Under the pieces are notes generated by a model. The model saw only the letters and a list, made by a program, of their open reading frames with translations, searched no databases and had not been told where the DNA came from. Of a stretch of DNA of 64,000 bases, positions 54,430 to 64,000 are shown piece by piece (within the stretch, counting starts at the first letter, position 1; the number at the start of each line of letters is the position of its first letter). The DNA is taken from positions 4,092,001-4,156,000 of the forward strand of contig NZ_CP139145.1 in the NCBI RefSeq assembly GCF_034048115.1, in the 5' to 3' direction. Both the position numbers and the translations under genes were made by a program. This DNA is from Pseudarthrobacter sp. IC2-21 (GTDB taxonomy: Bacteria; Actinomycetota; Actinomycetes; Actinomycetales; Micrococcaceae).

Positions 54430-55245
54430 CTAGCGCTGCGGCAGCCGTGCGGCGAGTTCGGCGGCGGCATCCTGGAGCAGGGGAACGTGCGCCAGGAGGC
54501 CTTCCATGCTCAGTCGGAAAACGGGCACGGCCGTGGCGAGCGACGCGAAGGCGTGGCCCTGGGCGTTGAGCAGCGGAACGGCCACCGCGCGCATCCCGTT
54601 CTCATTCTCCTCATCCATCACGGCGTACCCCTGGCGCCGGACCCGGTCCATTTCCGCCCGGAACACGGCGCGGTCCGTAATGGTGTGCTCAGTCAGCGGT
54701 TCCAGTTCGAGTTCCTCGATCAGCGCCTCCCGCTCCGCCTCCTCGGCAAATGCCACGAGGGCCTTGCCCACGGCGGTGGCGTGCAGTGCGCCCAAGTGGC
54801 CGGGATCGCTGGTGACGCGGAACGTCTGCGGGCCGTCCACCTTGTTCACGGTGAGGTGGTGGTGCCCGTCCCGGACGCTCAGGATGGTGGCCTCGCCGGT
54901 CTGTTCAGTGACTCGGCGAAGGATCGGCAGCGCCGTGCCGGCAAAACCGTGATGGTTTGAGACCCGCTGGCCCAGTTGGAAGATCCGCAGGCCCAGGTGA
55001 TACCGGCGGCCGTCCGGCTCGTAGTCCACAAAACCGTCCCGGGTCAGGGAACCCAGCAGCCGGTAGGTGGTACTGAATGGAAGCTCGGCGCGGCGCGAGA
55101 TCTCCGCCGCGCTGGCACCCCGGGGCTCATCCCCCAGGAGAACCAGCAGGCTCAGCGCCTTGCCCACCATGTCGGTCCGGTCGCCCTTGGGCGCCTTCTG
55201 GTCGATTGAGACGTCGTCGTCAGTTGTGGCTTGATTCACACTCAT
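54430..55245 (-). CDS. IclR family regulator at the head of the shikimate/pca operon
   Basis: 271 residues from the ATG at 55245, though longer in-frame starts (55263, 55341) exist and none has an ideal ribosome binding site. IclR winged helix at about 25-85 (MVGKALSLLVLLGDEP; SAAEISRRAELPFSTTYRLL) and effector domain with HLGALHATAVGKALVAFA, GYAVMDEENENGMRAVAVPL and SMEGLLAHVPLLQDAA. It lies between the catabolic operon and a divergent MHS-type transporter, both preceded by TATCGCAC-containing sites, so it probably controls uptake and breakdown of shikimate or related acids. Confidence 0.88.
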   Translation of the reverse strand: MSVNQATTDDDVSIDQKAPKGDRTDMVGKALSLLVLLGDEPRGASAAEISRRAELPFSTTYRLLGSLTRDGFVDYEPDGRRYHLGLRIFQLGQRVSNHHGFAGTALPILRRVTEQTGEATILSVRDGHHHLTVNKVDGPQTFRVTSDPGHLGALHATAVGKALVAFAEEAEREALIEELELEPLTEHTITDRAVFRAEMDRVRRQGYAVMDEENENGMRAVAVPLLNAQGHAFASLATAVPVFRLSMEGLLAHVPLLQDAAAELAARLPQR

Positions 55246-55331
55246 ACCTCGATGTTGCCACATTGTGAGAGCTATTTCTAGATAGTGATTATTTTCTTGA
55301 CAAGTGACTGCGCTCACAGCCATCATTGCTA

Positions 55332-55339
55332 TATCGCAC
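55332..55339. promoter_or_regulatory. TATCGCAC half-site in the divergent IclR-transporter promoter
   Basis: The octamer TATCGCAC recurs here (first at 54389-54396). It lies 138 bases before the transporter ATG and 87 before the IclR start, in an AT-richer stretch that also has a TTGACA at about 55298. A single octamer can be chance; its position relative to both transcripts makes it worth listing. Confidence 0.3.
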
Positions 55340-55477
55340 AAGTAGCTCCCACCATGTGGCTACTAGTCCGGGTCTATGAACGGACACCAGCCGCACCGTC
55401 CTCTGCCACGACAGGCAGGTGCGGCTGCGCTTTCCCAGATCCATCCGCGACAACGTCGTCACACCAAAGGAACTTTC

Positions 55478-56797
55478 ATGAGCCAGACACTTCCGTCCGC
55501 GGAGCCGGGCACTGCTGCCCCGGCCGGGACGCCAAAGAAAGCAGCCCTCGCCAGCTTCCTGGGCAGCGCCGTCGAATATTACGACTTCTTCATCTTCGGT
55601 TCCGCCGCAGCGCTGATTTTCCCGACCGTCTTCTTCCCCAGCGCTGACGCGAACGCCGCCATCATGTCCTTCGCCACCTTCGGTTTTGCGTATGTGGCAC
55701 GCCCCGTGGGCGCCGTCATCCTGGGCCACTTCGGGGACCGGGTGGGCCGGCAAAAGGTCCTGATGTTCACGCTGGTCCTGATGGGCGCCTCCACCTTCCT
55801 CATCGGCTGCCTTCCCGACTTCAAAACTGTTGGCTGGTGGGCTCCGGCCCTGCTGGTCCTCGCCCGGCTTTGCCAGGGCCTCTCCGCCGCCGGTGAACAG
55901 GCCGGCGCCTCCTCGATGACACTCGAGCACGCCCCGGACAACCGCCGCTCCTTCTTCACCTCCTGGACCCTCACCGGCACCCAGGGCGGCCAGATCCTCG
56001 CGGCCCTCGTCTTCATCCCCGTGCTGGCCCTGCCGGACGAGATCAAGTACGGCATCGGCTGGCGCATCCCGTTCTGGCTCAGCGCCGTGGTTGTGGTGGT
56101 TGCGTTCTTCATCCGCCGTTCGCTGCACGAACCCCCCGCTTTCGCGGAAGCACAGAAGACGGCCCAGATCTCCAAGCTCCCCGTTGCCGACCTCCTCAAG
56201 GGACACTGGCGCGACGTCCTGCGCGTTGTTGCGTGCGCCTTCATCGCCGCCGTGTCCACCGTGTTCGGTACGCTGGCCATCAGCTACGCCAAGACGGTGG
56301 CCGGGGTGGACGGCACCACCACCCTGTGGCTCGTGGTGGGCGCCAACCTCGTGGCACTGGGCACCCAGCCGCTGTTCGGCAAGCTTGCCGACCGGATCGG
56401 CCGCAAGCCGGTCTTCATCTACGGCGCCGTGGCCAGCGCCATCCTCACCCCGCTGTTCCTGCTCAGCCTTGAATCGGGCAGCGTGCCGCTGATGTTCGTG
56501 GCCGCCATCGGCTTCTTCTCCTTCGGCTATGCCGCCTCCAACGCCGTCTGGCCCTCCTTCTACGCCGAGATGTTCAGCACCAAGGTCCGCTTCTCCGGCC
56601 TGGCGATCGGCACGCAGCTGGGCTTCCTGATGGCAGGCTTCGCTCCGGCCATTGTGGCCGCCATGGGCGGCATCAAGCCCGGCGGCTGGGTTCAGATCAG
56701 CATTTTCACCGCCGTGATCTGCGGCATCGCGGCAATCTCCGCCCTCACCGCCAAGGAAACCTACAAGGTACCCACCAAGCAGCTTGGCCTGAAGTAA
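55478..56797 (+). CDS. MFS transporter, metabolite:H+ symporter (MHS/ShiA-like)
   Basis: 439 residues from the ATG at 55478, with AAAGGA before it. Twelve membrane helices. The MHS-type start SFLGSAVEYYDFFIFGSAAAL, motif A variants GHFGDRVGRQKVLM in the first half and GKLADRIGRKPVFIYG in the second, and the GEQAGASSMTLEHAPDNRR loop are typical of the ShiA/ProP/KgtP family. Divergent from the IclR gene of the shikimate/pca operon, so import of shikimate, quinate or an aromatic acid is the likely role. It is followed by a strong terminator. Confidence 0.93.
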   Translation: MSQTLPSAEPGTAAPAGTPKKAALASFLGSAVEYYDFFIFGSAAALIFPTVFFPSADANAAIMSFATFGFAYVARPVGAVILGHFGDRVGRQKVLMFTLVLMGASTFLIGCLPDFKTVGWWAPALLVLARLCQGLSAAGEQAGASSMTLEHAPDNRRSFFTSWTLTGTQGGQILAALVFIPVLALPDEIKYGIGWRIPFWLSAVVVVVAFFIRRSLHEPPAFAEAQKTAQISKLPVADLLKGHWRDVLRVVACAFIAAVSTVFGTLAISYAKTVAGVDGTTTLWLVVGANLVALGTQPLFGKLADRIGRKPVFIYGAVASAILTPLFLLSLESGSVPLMFVAAIGFFSFGYAASNAVWPSFYAEMFSTKVRFSGLAIGTQLGFLMAGFAPAIVAAMGGIKPGGWVQISIFTAVICGIAAISALTAKETYKVPTKQLGLK

Positions 56798-56820
56798 CGC
56801 ACCAGCCCGATCTGACACCG

Positions 56821-56854
56821 GAAAGCCCGCCACTTCCTCGAGTGGCGGGCTTTC
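56821..56854. terminator. Bidirectional terminator hairpin
   Basis: GAAAGCCCGCCACT (56821-56834) with AGTGGCGGGCTTTC (56841-56854), a perfect 14-base stem and six-base loop. The stem ends are A/T-rich on both sides, so it can act for the transporter and for the convergent ligase gene. Confidence 0.85.
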
Positions 56855-56913
56855 CTGGTGATGACCGGGTTGTTCCGGTGTGAAGAACGACGGCGGCGGC
56901 CGGCTTTGGGTGC

Positions 56914-58011
56914 CTAGGGCCGGCCGGTCTCCAGCACCGAGGCGAGGTCGAAGTTGACCGGTTCCTCCAGCTGGGCGTAGGTGCAGGACTCGGGATCCCG
57001 GTCCGGCCGCCAGCGCGAGAACTGGGCTGTGTGCCGGAAGCGCTCACCTTCCATGTGGTCATACCTGACCTCGACCACGAGTTCCGGTTTGAGGGGGACG
57101 AAGGACAAGTCCTTGCCCGCGCTCCACCGGCTGCCTTCCGCATTGCGGGGCGTCCGCTCGCCGTCCGCCTGCTTGGCCCAGGCCCACGGGTGGTCCTCGA
57201 AGTCGGTGACCAGCGGCTGGAGCTGTTCGAAGAGTTCCTGCCGCCGCTTCATCGGGAACGCCCCGATCACCCCCACGCTGGCCAGGCCGCCGTCGTCCTT
57301 GTACAGCCCGAGCAGCAGCGAGCCGATGGCGTCCGGCCCGCTCTTATGCAAACGGTAACCGGCCACCACGCAGTCGGCCGTGCGTTCGTGCTTGATCTTG
57401 AACATCACCCGCTTGTCCGGCTGGTAGATGCCCGTGAGCGGTTTGGCCACGATTCCGTCCAGGCCGGCACCCTCGAACTGTTGGAACCACTGCTCTGCAA
57501 GGGCCTTGTCCTCGGTGGCGGCGGTGAGGTGGACGGGAGCCTTGCTGCCGGCGAGCGCCGTTTCCAGTGCGGCCCGGCGCTCCGCGAAGGGCCGGCCGGT
57601 GAAGTCCTCCTCCCCCAACGCCAGCAGGTCGAAGGCCACGAATTTGGCGGGTGTCTGCTCCGAGAGCAGTTTCACCCGGCTGGCTGCGGGGTGGATGCGT
57701 TGTTGCAGCGCGTCGAAATCCAGGCGCTGGCCGGAAGCGTCCACCAGGATGATCTCGCCGTCCACCACACACCGGGGTGGCAGATTCTCCTTCAGGGCAA
57801 CCACCAGCTCGGGGAAATACCGCGTCATGGGTTTTTCATTGCGGCTGCCGATTTCAAGGTCGTCGCCGTCACGGAAGATGATGGACCGGAAACCGTCCCA
57901 TTTGGGTTCGTAGCTCAGGCCGCTCCCTTCGGGGACGCCGCCAAGGCCGCTGACGGATTTGGCAAGCATGGGTGAAACGGGAGGCATCACGGGAAGTTGC
58001 ATAGTGCCCAT
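56914..58011 (-). CDS. ligC: ATP-dependent DNA ligase (LigC-type)
   Basis: 365 residues. Motif I with the adenylated lysine in YEPKWDGFRSI, motif III-like KFVAFDLLALGEED, motif IV GLDGIVAKPLTGIYQPDKR and motif V FKIKHERTADCVVAGYR, followed by an OB domain from about residue 230 and a C-terminal part with ELVVEVRYDHMEGERFRHTAQF. It lacks the polymerase and nuclease domains of LigD. Actinobacterial LigC proteins are accessory ligases acting in repair of single-strand or double-strand breaks. Not adjacent to ku or ligD genes in the window. Confidence 0.93.
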   Translation of the reverse strand: MGTMQLPVMPPVSPMLAKSVSGLGGVPEGSGLSYEPKWDGFRSIIFRDGDDLEIGSRNEKPMTRYFPELVVALKENLPPRCVVDGEIILVDASGQRLDFDALQQRIHPAASRVKLLSEQTPAKFVAFDLLALGEEDFTGRPFAERRAALETALAGSKAPVHLTAATEDKALAEQWFQQFEGAGLDGIVAKPLTGIYQPDKRVMFKIKHERTADCVVAGYRLHKSGPDAIGSLLLGLYKDDGGLASVGVIGAFPMKRRQELFEQLQPLVTDFEDHPWAWAKQADGERTPRNAEGSRWSAGKDLSFVPLKPELVVEVRYDHMEGERFRHTAQFSRWRPDRDPESCTYAQLEEPVNFDLASVLETGRP

Positions 58012-58041
58012 TCTTGCCCGCCATCCGCGCCGGCGGTAGGG

Positions 58042-58542
58042 CTAGGCCTGGGATCGTCGCACGTCAGCGGCGAGGAGCAGCTCGGATTCGCGGAGGATGC
58101 GGGCCGCTGCCGCCGAGTCCACCGCCACGGTGGTGCCCCGCGAGGCCAGCCGGACCTCGTGCCGTGGACCCTCCCGGGTGCCATGGCCGGGCGCCGGGAC
58201 CAGGCCTTCCTGCCGCGTGTCCACCAGCTGGTGCCTGTCAAGCTCCTGGTCCTGGATGCCCACTGCCAGTGCGCTCATCAAATCAGCGTCCTCCGGCGTC
58301 GCGAGGTTGCTGCCGATCAGTTGGACGAGGACTTGGATCCCGGCCAGCCGTCGCTTGGGATCGGCGTCGTCCAGCGCAGAGTCGATGCCCCACTGGGCGC
58401 GCTTCCACCACTGGTCCCGCTTGTCGGCGTTCGATTTCTGCCGGTAGGTCAGGAAGGCCACCAGAACAACGCCAAAGGTGGCAAGCGGGGCCACGGCCGC
58501 TGCGCCCAGGATGGCTGTCCAGATCCCGCTGCCGAGTTCCAT
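58042..58542 (-). CDS. Membrane-anchored protein of unknown function
   Basis: 166 residues. One N-terminal membrane helix (about 8-31: WTAILGAAAVAPLATFGVVLVAF in pieces WTAILGAAAV and APLATFGVVLVAF), then a cytoplasmic part with WWKRAQWGIDSALDDADPKRRLAGIQVLVQLIGS. Such TM-plus-helix proteins occur widely in actinobacteria; I know no function. The C-terminal part is basic then helical (AAAARILRESELLLAADVR). It lies 30 bases upstream of the ligase gene on the same strand and may be co-transcribed with it. Confidence 0.7.
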   Translation of the reverse strand: MELGSGIWTAILGAAAVAPLATFGVVLVAFLTYRQKSNADKRDQWWKRAQWGIDSALDDADPKRRLAGIQVLVQLIGSNLATPEDADLMSALAVGIQDQELDRHQLVDTRQEGLVPAPGHGTREGPRHEVRLASRGTTVAVDSAAAARILRESELLLAADVRRSQA

Positions 58543-58753
58543 GCCACCACCCTATGCGCCCGGTTCCCCGCAGCGGCCCAATTCCGCGCTGCAGCGGCCC
58601 ATTTCCGGCCGGCCGTTCTTCCCTGGGCGCCGAAACCGGACCGGCGCAGGGAACTAACAGGGCCCTAACCATCAGGAAACCGCACCGCAACAATGCGCGG
58701 CCACACTGGAAGTGCCGGCAAATGCAGGCACCAGCTCCAGCCAGGAGGCCACC
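58543..58753. other. Gap with short direct repeats and a hairpin
   Basis: GCAGCGGCCCA occurs at 58570-58580 and 58591-58601, each followed by an ATTCC-like tail. A hairpin at 58621-58651 pairs CCCTG(GG)CGCCG with CGGCGCAGGG. The divergent small gene starts at 58754 after a good AGGAGG. No promoter box is clear. Confidence 0.4.
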
Positions 58754-58990
58754 ATGTTGAAGGAAGTCAAAGCCCACGCGACCCGGGTCCGCGCCCTCGA
58801 CCAACTCCACCGCGGCGACGAAATCGAAGCCCGCCTGTCAGTGGGCCCGAACTATGACGATGTGGTTATCCGGCGCGGCAGCGTTCAGGAAACAGCGCCG
58901 GGCATCGGTGTTGTGTGGATCATGGACCGTCTGACCGGCCTCCGGAAAGCCGTCAACACAGACGAATGCAGTGTGTGGCGGGTCGCCTGA
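58754..58990 (+). CDS. Small conserved-looking protein of unknown function
   Basis: 78 residues from the ATG at 58754, which has CAGGAGG six bases before; an in-frame start at 58712 lacks this. Mixed strand prediction (EIEARLSVGPNYDDVVIRRG; GIGVVWIMDRLTGLRKAVN) suggests a compact beta-rich domain. No signal peptide or Cys. Function unknown. It ends at a hairpin shared with the convergent oxidoreductase gene. Confidence 0.7.
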   Translation: MLKEVKAHATRVRALDQLHRGDEIEARLSVGPNYDDVVIRRGSVQETAPGIGVVWIMDRLTGLRKAVNTDECSVWRVA

Positions 58991-59003
58991 GTCGTCTGCT
59001 GGA

Positions 59004-59056
59004 GGTGCTGGCCGGTGGCGGGTGTAGTCAGTAAGGACTGCCCGCCGGCCAGCACC
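59004..59056. terminator. Hairpin between convergent genes
   Basis: GGTGCTGGCCGG (59004-59015) pairs with CCGGCCAGCACC (59045-59056), then after a three-base bulge CGGG with CCCG. It lies 14 bases after the small gene stop and 50 before the oxidoreductase stop, fitting a bidirectional terminator. Confidence 0.6.
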
Positions 59057-59105
59057 CAATTCCGAACCACGTTCACCCGAGCCGCCTGCCCGGGTGAAGC
59101 CCGGT

Positions 59106-59879
59106 TCAGCCCGGATCCGGCCGCGACAGCGAGTGCAGCCACTCGATGGCGCCGTCAGTTATCGGATGGGCTACGCCGAGAGTTTCAAGGAACGAACGTG
59201 CGTCGTGCATCTCGGCCTCGCGCCGGGCGGCATGCGTGGATGTGCCCTCGAGAATCCGGGACACCGCACGTTTCCCTTCCGGGCCAAGCTCGGAAGCTAT
59301 TTGGTCAATGATCCACTCCTCCGCTCCTGCCGCCCGGGCAGCAGTGACGGATTCGAGGACCGCCGCGGCGAGGCCTTTCATAAAGACGCTCCGCAGCAAT
59401 TTGAGCCCCGCCGCGGCTCCCGCTTCCTCGCCCACAGTGCTGGCAGGAATCTGCAGTCCGGCCAGGATGGACTGCAGCTGCGCGGCCCCGGGTCCGCTCA
59501 TGGCCAGCGGGGTCCGGGCCCCGGATCGTGGAACCGGGGCGAGGATCGCCACGTCAACAAAGGCGATGCCATGCGTGGCCGCTCGTTTCGCGAGGAGCAG
59601 CTTATCTGCCGGGCCGGCAGTATTCATGTCAGCGAAGATGGCTCCCTGTTCCATCGCCGGCAACGCCGCGTCCAGGACGGTGCCCGCCGCGCGGCCGCCC
59701 ACCAGGCTCAGCACGAGCGCTGCCCCGCGGACTGCCGTGGCGACGTCGTCCTCGGAACGGACCCCCGCCGGCGCCGTGGCAACGAGCGGATCAACTGCCG
59801 CAACGCTCAGCCCCAGCCGGGCGAGGTCTGCTGCATAGATGCTTCCGGCTTCCCCGAGACCTAAAACGGCGACCTGCAT
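59106..59879 (-). CDS. 6-phosphogluconate-dehydrogenase-like NAD(P)-dependent oxidoreductase (DUF1932)
   Basis: 257 residues. N-terminal Rossmann segment VAVLGLGEAGSIYAADLARLG, the second turn ALVLSLVGGRAA, and GAIFADMNTAGPADKLLLA. The C-terminal domain has LRSVFMKGLAAAVLESVTAA and EWIIDQIASELG with a catalytic Lys in that helix, which matches DUF1932 proteins rather than classical 3-hydroxyisobutyrate dehydrogenases. Divergent from a GntR regulator with ATTGTAGACAAAAT in between. Its substrate may belong to the methoxy-aromatic/gallate route encoded beyond the regulator (inference). Confidence 0.88.
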   Translation of the reverse strand: MQVAVLGLGEAGSIYAADLARLGLSVAAVDPLVATAPAGVRSEDDVATAVRGAALVLSLVGGRAAGTVLDAALPAMEQGAIFADMNTAGPADKLLLAKRAATHGIAFVDVAILAPVPRSGARTPLAMSGPGAAQLQSILAGLQIPASTVGEEAGAAAGLKLLRSVFMKGLAAAVLESVTAARAAGAEEWIIDQIASELGPEGKRAVSRILEGTSTHAARREAEMHDARSFLETLGVAHPITDGAIEWLHSLSRPDPG

Positions 59880-59906
59880 GGGACACTTCCCTCCGTTGCT
59901 CCTAAG

Positions 59907-59920
59907 ATTGTAGACAAAAT
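59907..59920. promoter_or_regulatory. GntR operator candidate (ATTGTAGACAAAAT)
   Basis: Partly palindromic (TTGT-AG-ACAA) and AT-rich, 27 bases before the oxidoreductase start and 55 before the GntR start. TTGTAG and ACAAAAT both recur at 63584-63602 before the O-demethylase gene, pointing to one regulator for both promoter regions. Confidence 0.5.
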
Positions 59921-59974
59921 GGTGGCCAGCATCAGCGGTGCCTCTGTTCGGCGATTATGGGAGATAGGGCAGGA

Positions 59975-60676
59975 ATGTCGTCAACGCTTGAAAATGCCTC
60001 ACCGTCAGCGGACGCGGAACCCGGCGCTGATCAGAGGGTGACCGACATTATCCGCGACGCCATCATCCGTGGTGAGTACGTTCCCAACCAGCGGCTCGTT
60101 GAGGCGGACCTCAGTGCCGCTTTCTCGGCAAGCCGGGCCACCGTGCGCACCGCCCTGCTTGAGCTTGCCGGCGAAGGCCTGGTGGAACGGCTGCCGAACC
60201 GCGGATCCCGGGTCCGGTCAATTTCCGTGGATGAGGCCATCGAAATCCTGGAGGTGCGGATGGGAGTCGAAGGCCTGTGCGCCGCCAAAACAGCCGCCAG
60301 TCTCACGGATGAGGACGCCGAAGCCCTCGGCCGCCTCAGGGCTGCCATGATCGAGTCGGTCGCCGAGGGAGACCTGGTCGAATATGCCCGGCTTAACCGT
60401 TACCTGGACGTCAGGATCCGCGAGCTGAGCAATCACGCCACGGCCGCCGATGTGCTGGCGCGGCTGCACGCGCAGAGCGTCCGCCACCAGTTCAAATTGT
60501 CGTCCCGGCCCCAGCGCGCAAAGGTCTCGGTCTGGGAGCACGCCGCCATCATCGACGCCGTGGTGGCCCGCGATCCTGAGGCTGCGGAGCAGGCGGTGCG
60601 CAGCCACCTGCTGAGCGTCATCGAGGCACTTCGTGAAGTCTCATCCGCCGACTCCGTGCCGCCTGCCGCACCGTAG
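59975..60676 (+). CDS. GntR family regulator (FCD/FadR-VanR subfamily)
   Basis: 233 residues from the ATG at 59975 (AGGGCAGGA just before; 59957 is an alternative). The N-terminal winged helix spans about 20-80 (VTDIIRDAIIRGEYVPNQRL; AFSASRATVRTALLELAGEG). The C-terminal FCD domain has EILEVRMGVEGLCAAKTAA, DVRIRELSNHATAADVL and WEHAAIIDAVVARDPEAAE with the metal-binding His. Its stop is two bases from the convergent O-demethylase stop. VanR-type members respond to vanillate, which fits the neighbours. Confidence 0.92.
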   Translation: MSSTLENASPSADAEPGADQRVTDIIRDAIIRGEYVPNQRLVEADLSAAFSASRATVRTALLELAGEGLVERLPNRGSRVRSISVDEAIEILEVRMGVEGLCAAKTAASLTDEDAEALGRLRAAMIESVAEGDLVEYARLNRYLDVRIRELSNHATAADVLARLHAQSVRHQFKLSSRPQRAKVSVWEHAAIIDAVVARDPEAAEQAVRSHLLSVIEALREVSSADSVPPAAP

Positions 60677-60678
60677 CC

Positions 60679-63483
<2,805 letters not shown>

Positions 63484-63487
<4 letters not shown>

Positions 63488-63504
63488 TGCACTGTCTTCG
63501 TCAC
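63484..63504 (-). CDS. Six-codon leader peptide frame overlapping the O-demethylase start
   Basis: GTG ACG AAG ACA GTG CAA TGA, preceded at six bases by a perfect AAGGAG. Its TGA overlaps the ATG of the O-demethylase gene (ATGA). The ATG itself has no comparable ribosome binding site, so translation may be coupled through this short frame. Small size makes it uncertain. Confidence 0.35.
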
Positions 63505-63583
63505 GGTGAACTCCTTTGTTCGACCCGCGCGCCATGAGCGGCAGGCTCCTGAATCGTGAGTCTAGAACATGCGTGCCAGGATT

Positions 63584-63602
63584 GGTAACAAAATTGTAGC
63601 CG
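63584..63602. promoter_or_regulatory. Second GntR operator candidate in the O-demethylase/GalB-like intergenic region
   Basis: GGTAACAAAATTGTAGCC contains ACAAAAT and TTGTAG in the opposite order to the site at 59907-59920. It sits in the 224-base divergent promoter region, about 100 bases from each start. One GntR protein for both sites is inference. Confidence 0.45.
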
Positions 63603-63711
63603 AAGCCTTGATTAAGGTGCCGGGGCGTGGTTGTCTGGCACTGTCCGCTGCTGCCGCTGTCGGGAATGCGAAGGCATGACACGGTGCGGAGCGATCCGGA
63701 AGGGATTGATC

Positions 63712-64000
63712 ATGGCCACAAAGGGCACTGTGCTCGTCGTGAGTGCGCACGCGGGCGATTTCGTCTGGCGGGCCGGAGGTGCCATCGCCGCCGCAACCGC
63801 CCGCGGCGAGCGGGCCGTCGTCGTCTGCCTCTCCTACGGCGAGCGCGGCGAATCGGCCAGCCAATGGCTTGCCGGGAAGTCGCTGGAGGACATCAAGGCC
63901 CTGCGCCGCAGCGAGGCCGAGGCCGCCGCCGCCGCACTCGGGGCCGAAGTGGAATTCCTCGACGCCGGCGACTACCCGCTGCTGCCGAGCCGCGAACTGC
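63712..64000 (+). CDS. PIG-L family protein, 5' part; resembles 4-oxalomesaconate hydratase (GalB)
   Basis: The first 96 residues are visible; the gene runs out of the window. The PIG-L/LmbE fold starts with TVLVVSAHAGDFVWRAGGAIA, in which the usual zinc motif P/A-H-x-DD reads AHAGDF, and continues VVVCLSYGERGESASQWLAG and RRSEAEAAAAALGAEVEFLD. The SAHaxDFVWRAGGAIA and SYGERGES elements are those of GalB, the 4-oxalomesaconate hydratase of gallate degradation, rather than of glycolipid deacetylases. Divergent from the LigM-like genes, which fits a gallate/methoxygallate pathway. Confidence 0.8.
   Translation, partial: MATKGTVLVVSAHAGDFVWRAGGAIAAATARGERAVVVCLSYGERGESASQWLAGKSLEDIKALRRSEAEAAAAALGAEVEFLDAGDYPLLPSREL

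Noticed and set aside
55289..56833. 514-codon minus-strand frame opposite the MFS transporter
   Set aside because: Translates to a Gly/Glu/Asp/His-rich chain without protein-like hydrophobic pattern, while the plus strand encodes a clear 12-helix transporter.
63562..63864. 100-codon minus-strand frame over the GalB-like gene start
   Set aside because: Mirror of the PIG-L coding sequence and promoter; no features of its own.

Overview
The window looks like chromosomal DNA of a high-GC actinobacterium of the Arthrobacter/Pseudarthrobacter type (Micrococcaceae). The evidence is uniformly GC-rich codon use, frequent GTG and TTG starts, and typical gene content: alanine dehydrogenase, branched-chain oxo-acid dehydrogenase, a WXG100-like small protein, and protocatechuate ortho-cleavage genes run by IclR regulators. 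This is inference from content; no rRNA is present to settle it. I found no tRNA, rRNA, CRISPR array, insertion sequence or prophage.

Left part (1-34.8 kb), mostly housekeeping and transport. A truncated excisionase-type protein is followed by a divergent PucR regulator/alanine dehydrogenase pair, a secreted subtilisin-like protease, a Gfo/Idh/MocA oxidoreductase and a peptide ABC transporter (two permeases, a fused double ATPase and a lipoprotein). Next come a TetR/flavin-reductase divergent pair with a clear operator-like palindrome, a GerMN lipoprotein, an aminotransferase, a universal stress protein and the bkdABC complex with a further aminotransferase. Then a WXG-like protein coupled to an alpha/beta hydrolase, purB, a histidine phosphatase, a Ser/Thr kinase with a small unknown partner, MarR, GNAT, a thioesterase, and a Fe3+/aminoethylphosphonate-type ABC transporter with a fused permease.

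Middle part (34.9-56.8 kb), mainly aromatic catabolism. After thymidine kinase come FUSC exporter - IclR regulator - pobA (4-hydroxybenzoate to protocatechuate). The ACT-domain, lipid kinase and pntAB genes lie between this and an eleven-gene, tightly packed minus-strand block: aroE-qsuB-pcaH-pcaG-pcaB-pcaD-pcaC-pcaF-pcaI-pcaJ-pcaR. This block would turn shikimate into 3-dehydroshikimate, then protocatechuate, beta-ketoadipate, and finally succinyl-CoA plus acetyl-CoA. A third IclR regulator and a divergent MHS-type transporter sit at its head.

Right edge (56.9-64 kb). An ATP-dependent DNA ligase and small unknown genes are followed by a cluster that looks like methoxy-aromatic/gallate metabolism. 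It has a 6-phosphogluconate-dehydrogenase-like oxidoreductase, a GntR regulator, two tandem tetrahydrofolate-dependent O-demethylase (LigM-type) paralogs and, divergently, the start of a PIG-L family protein resembling 4-oxalomesaconate hydratase (GalB). Two promoter regions there share TTGTAG/ACAAAAT elements.

The most unusual items are this edge cluster, the WXG-like/hydrolase pair, two related long palindromic elements at gene ends (39.7 and 47.15 kb), a triple inverted repeat at 5.8 kb, an imperfect inverted repeat of about 130 bp at 2.8-2.95 kb, and repeated palindromes in front of the IclR-controlled genes.
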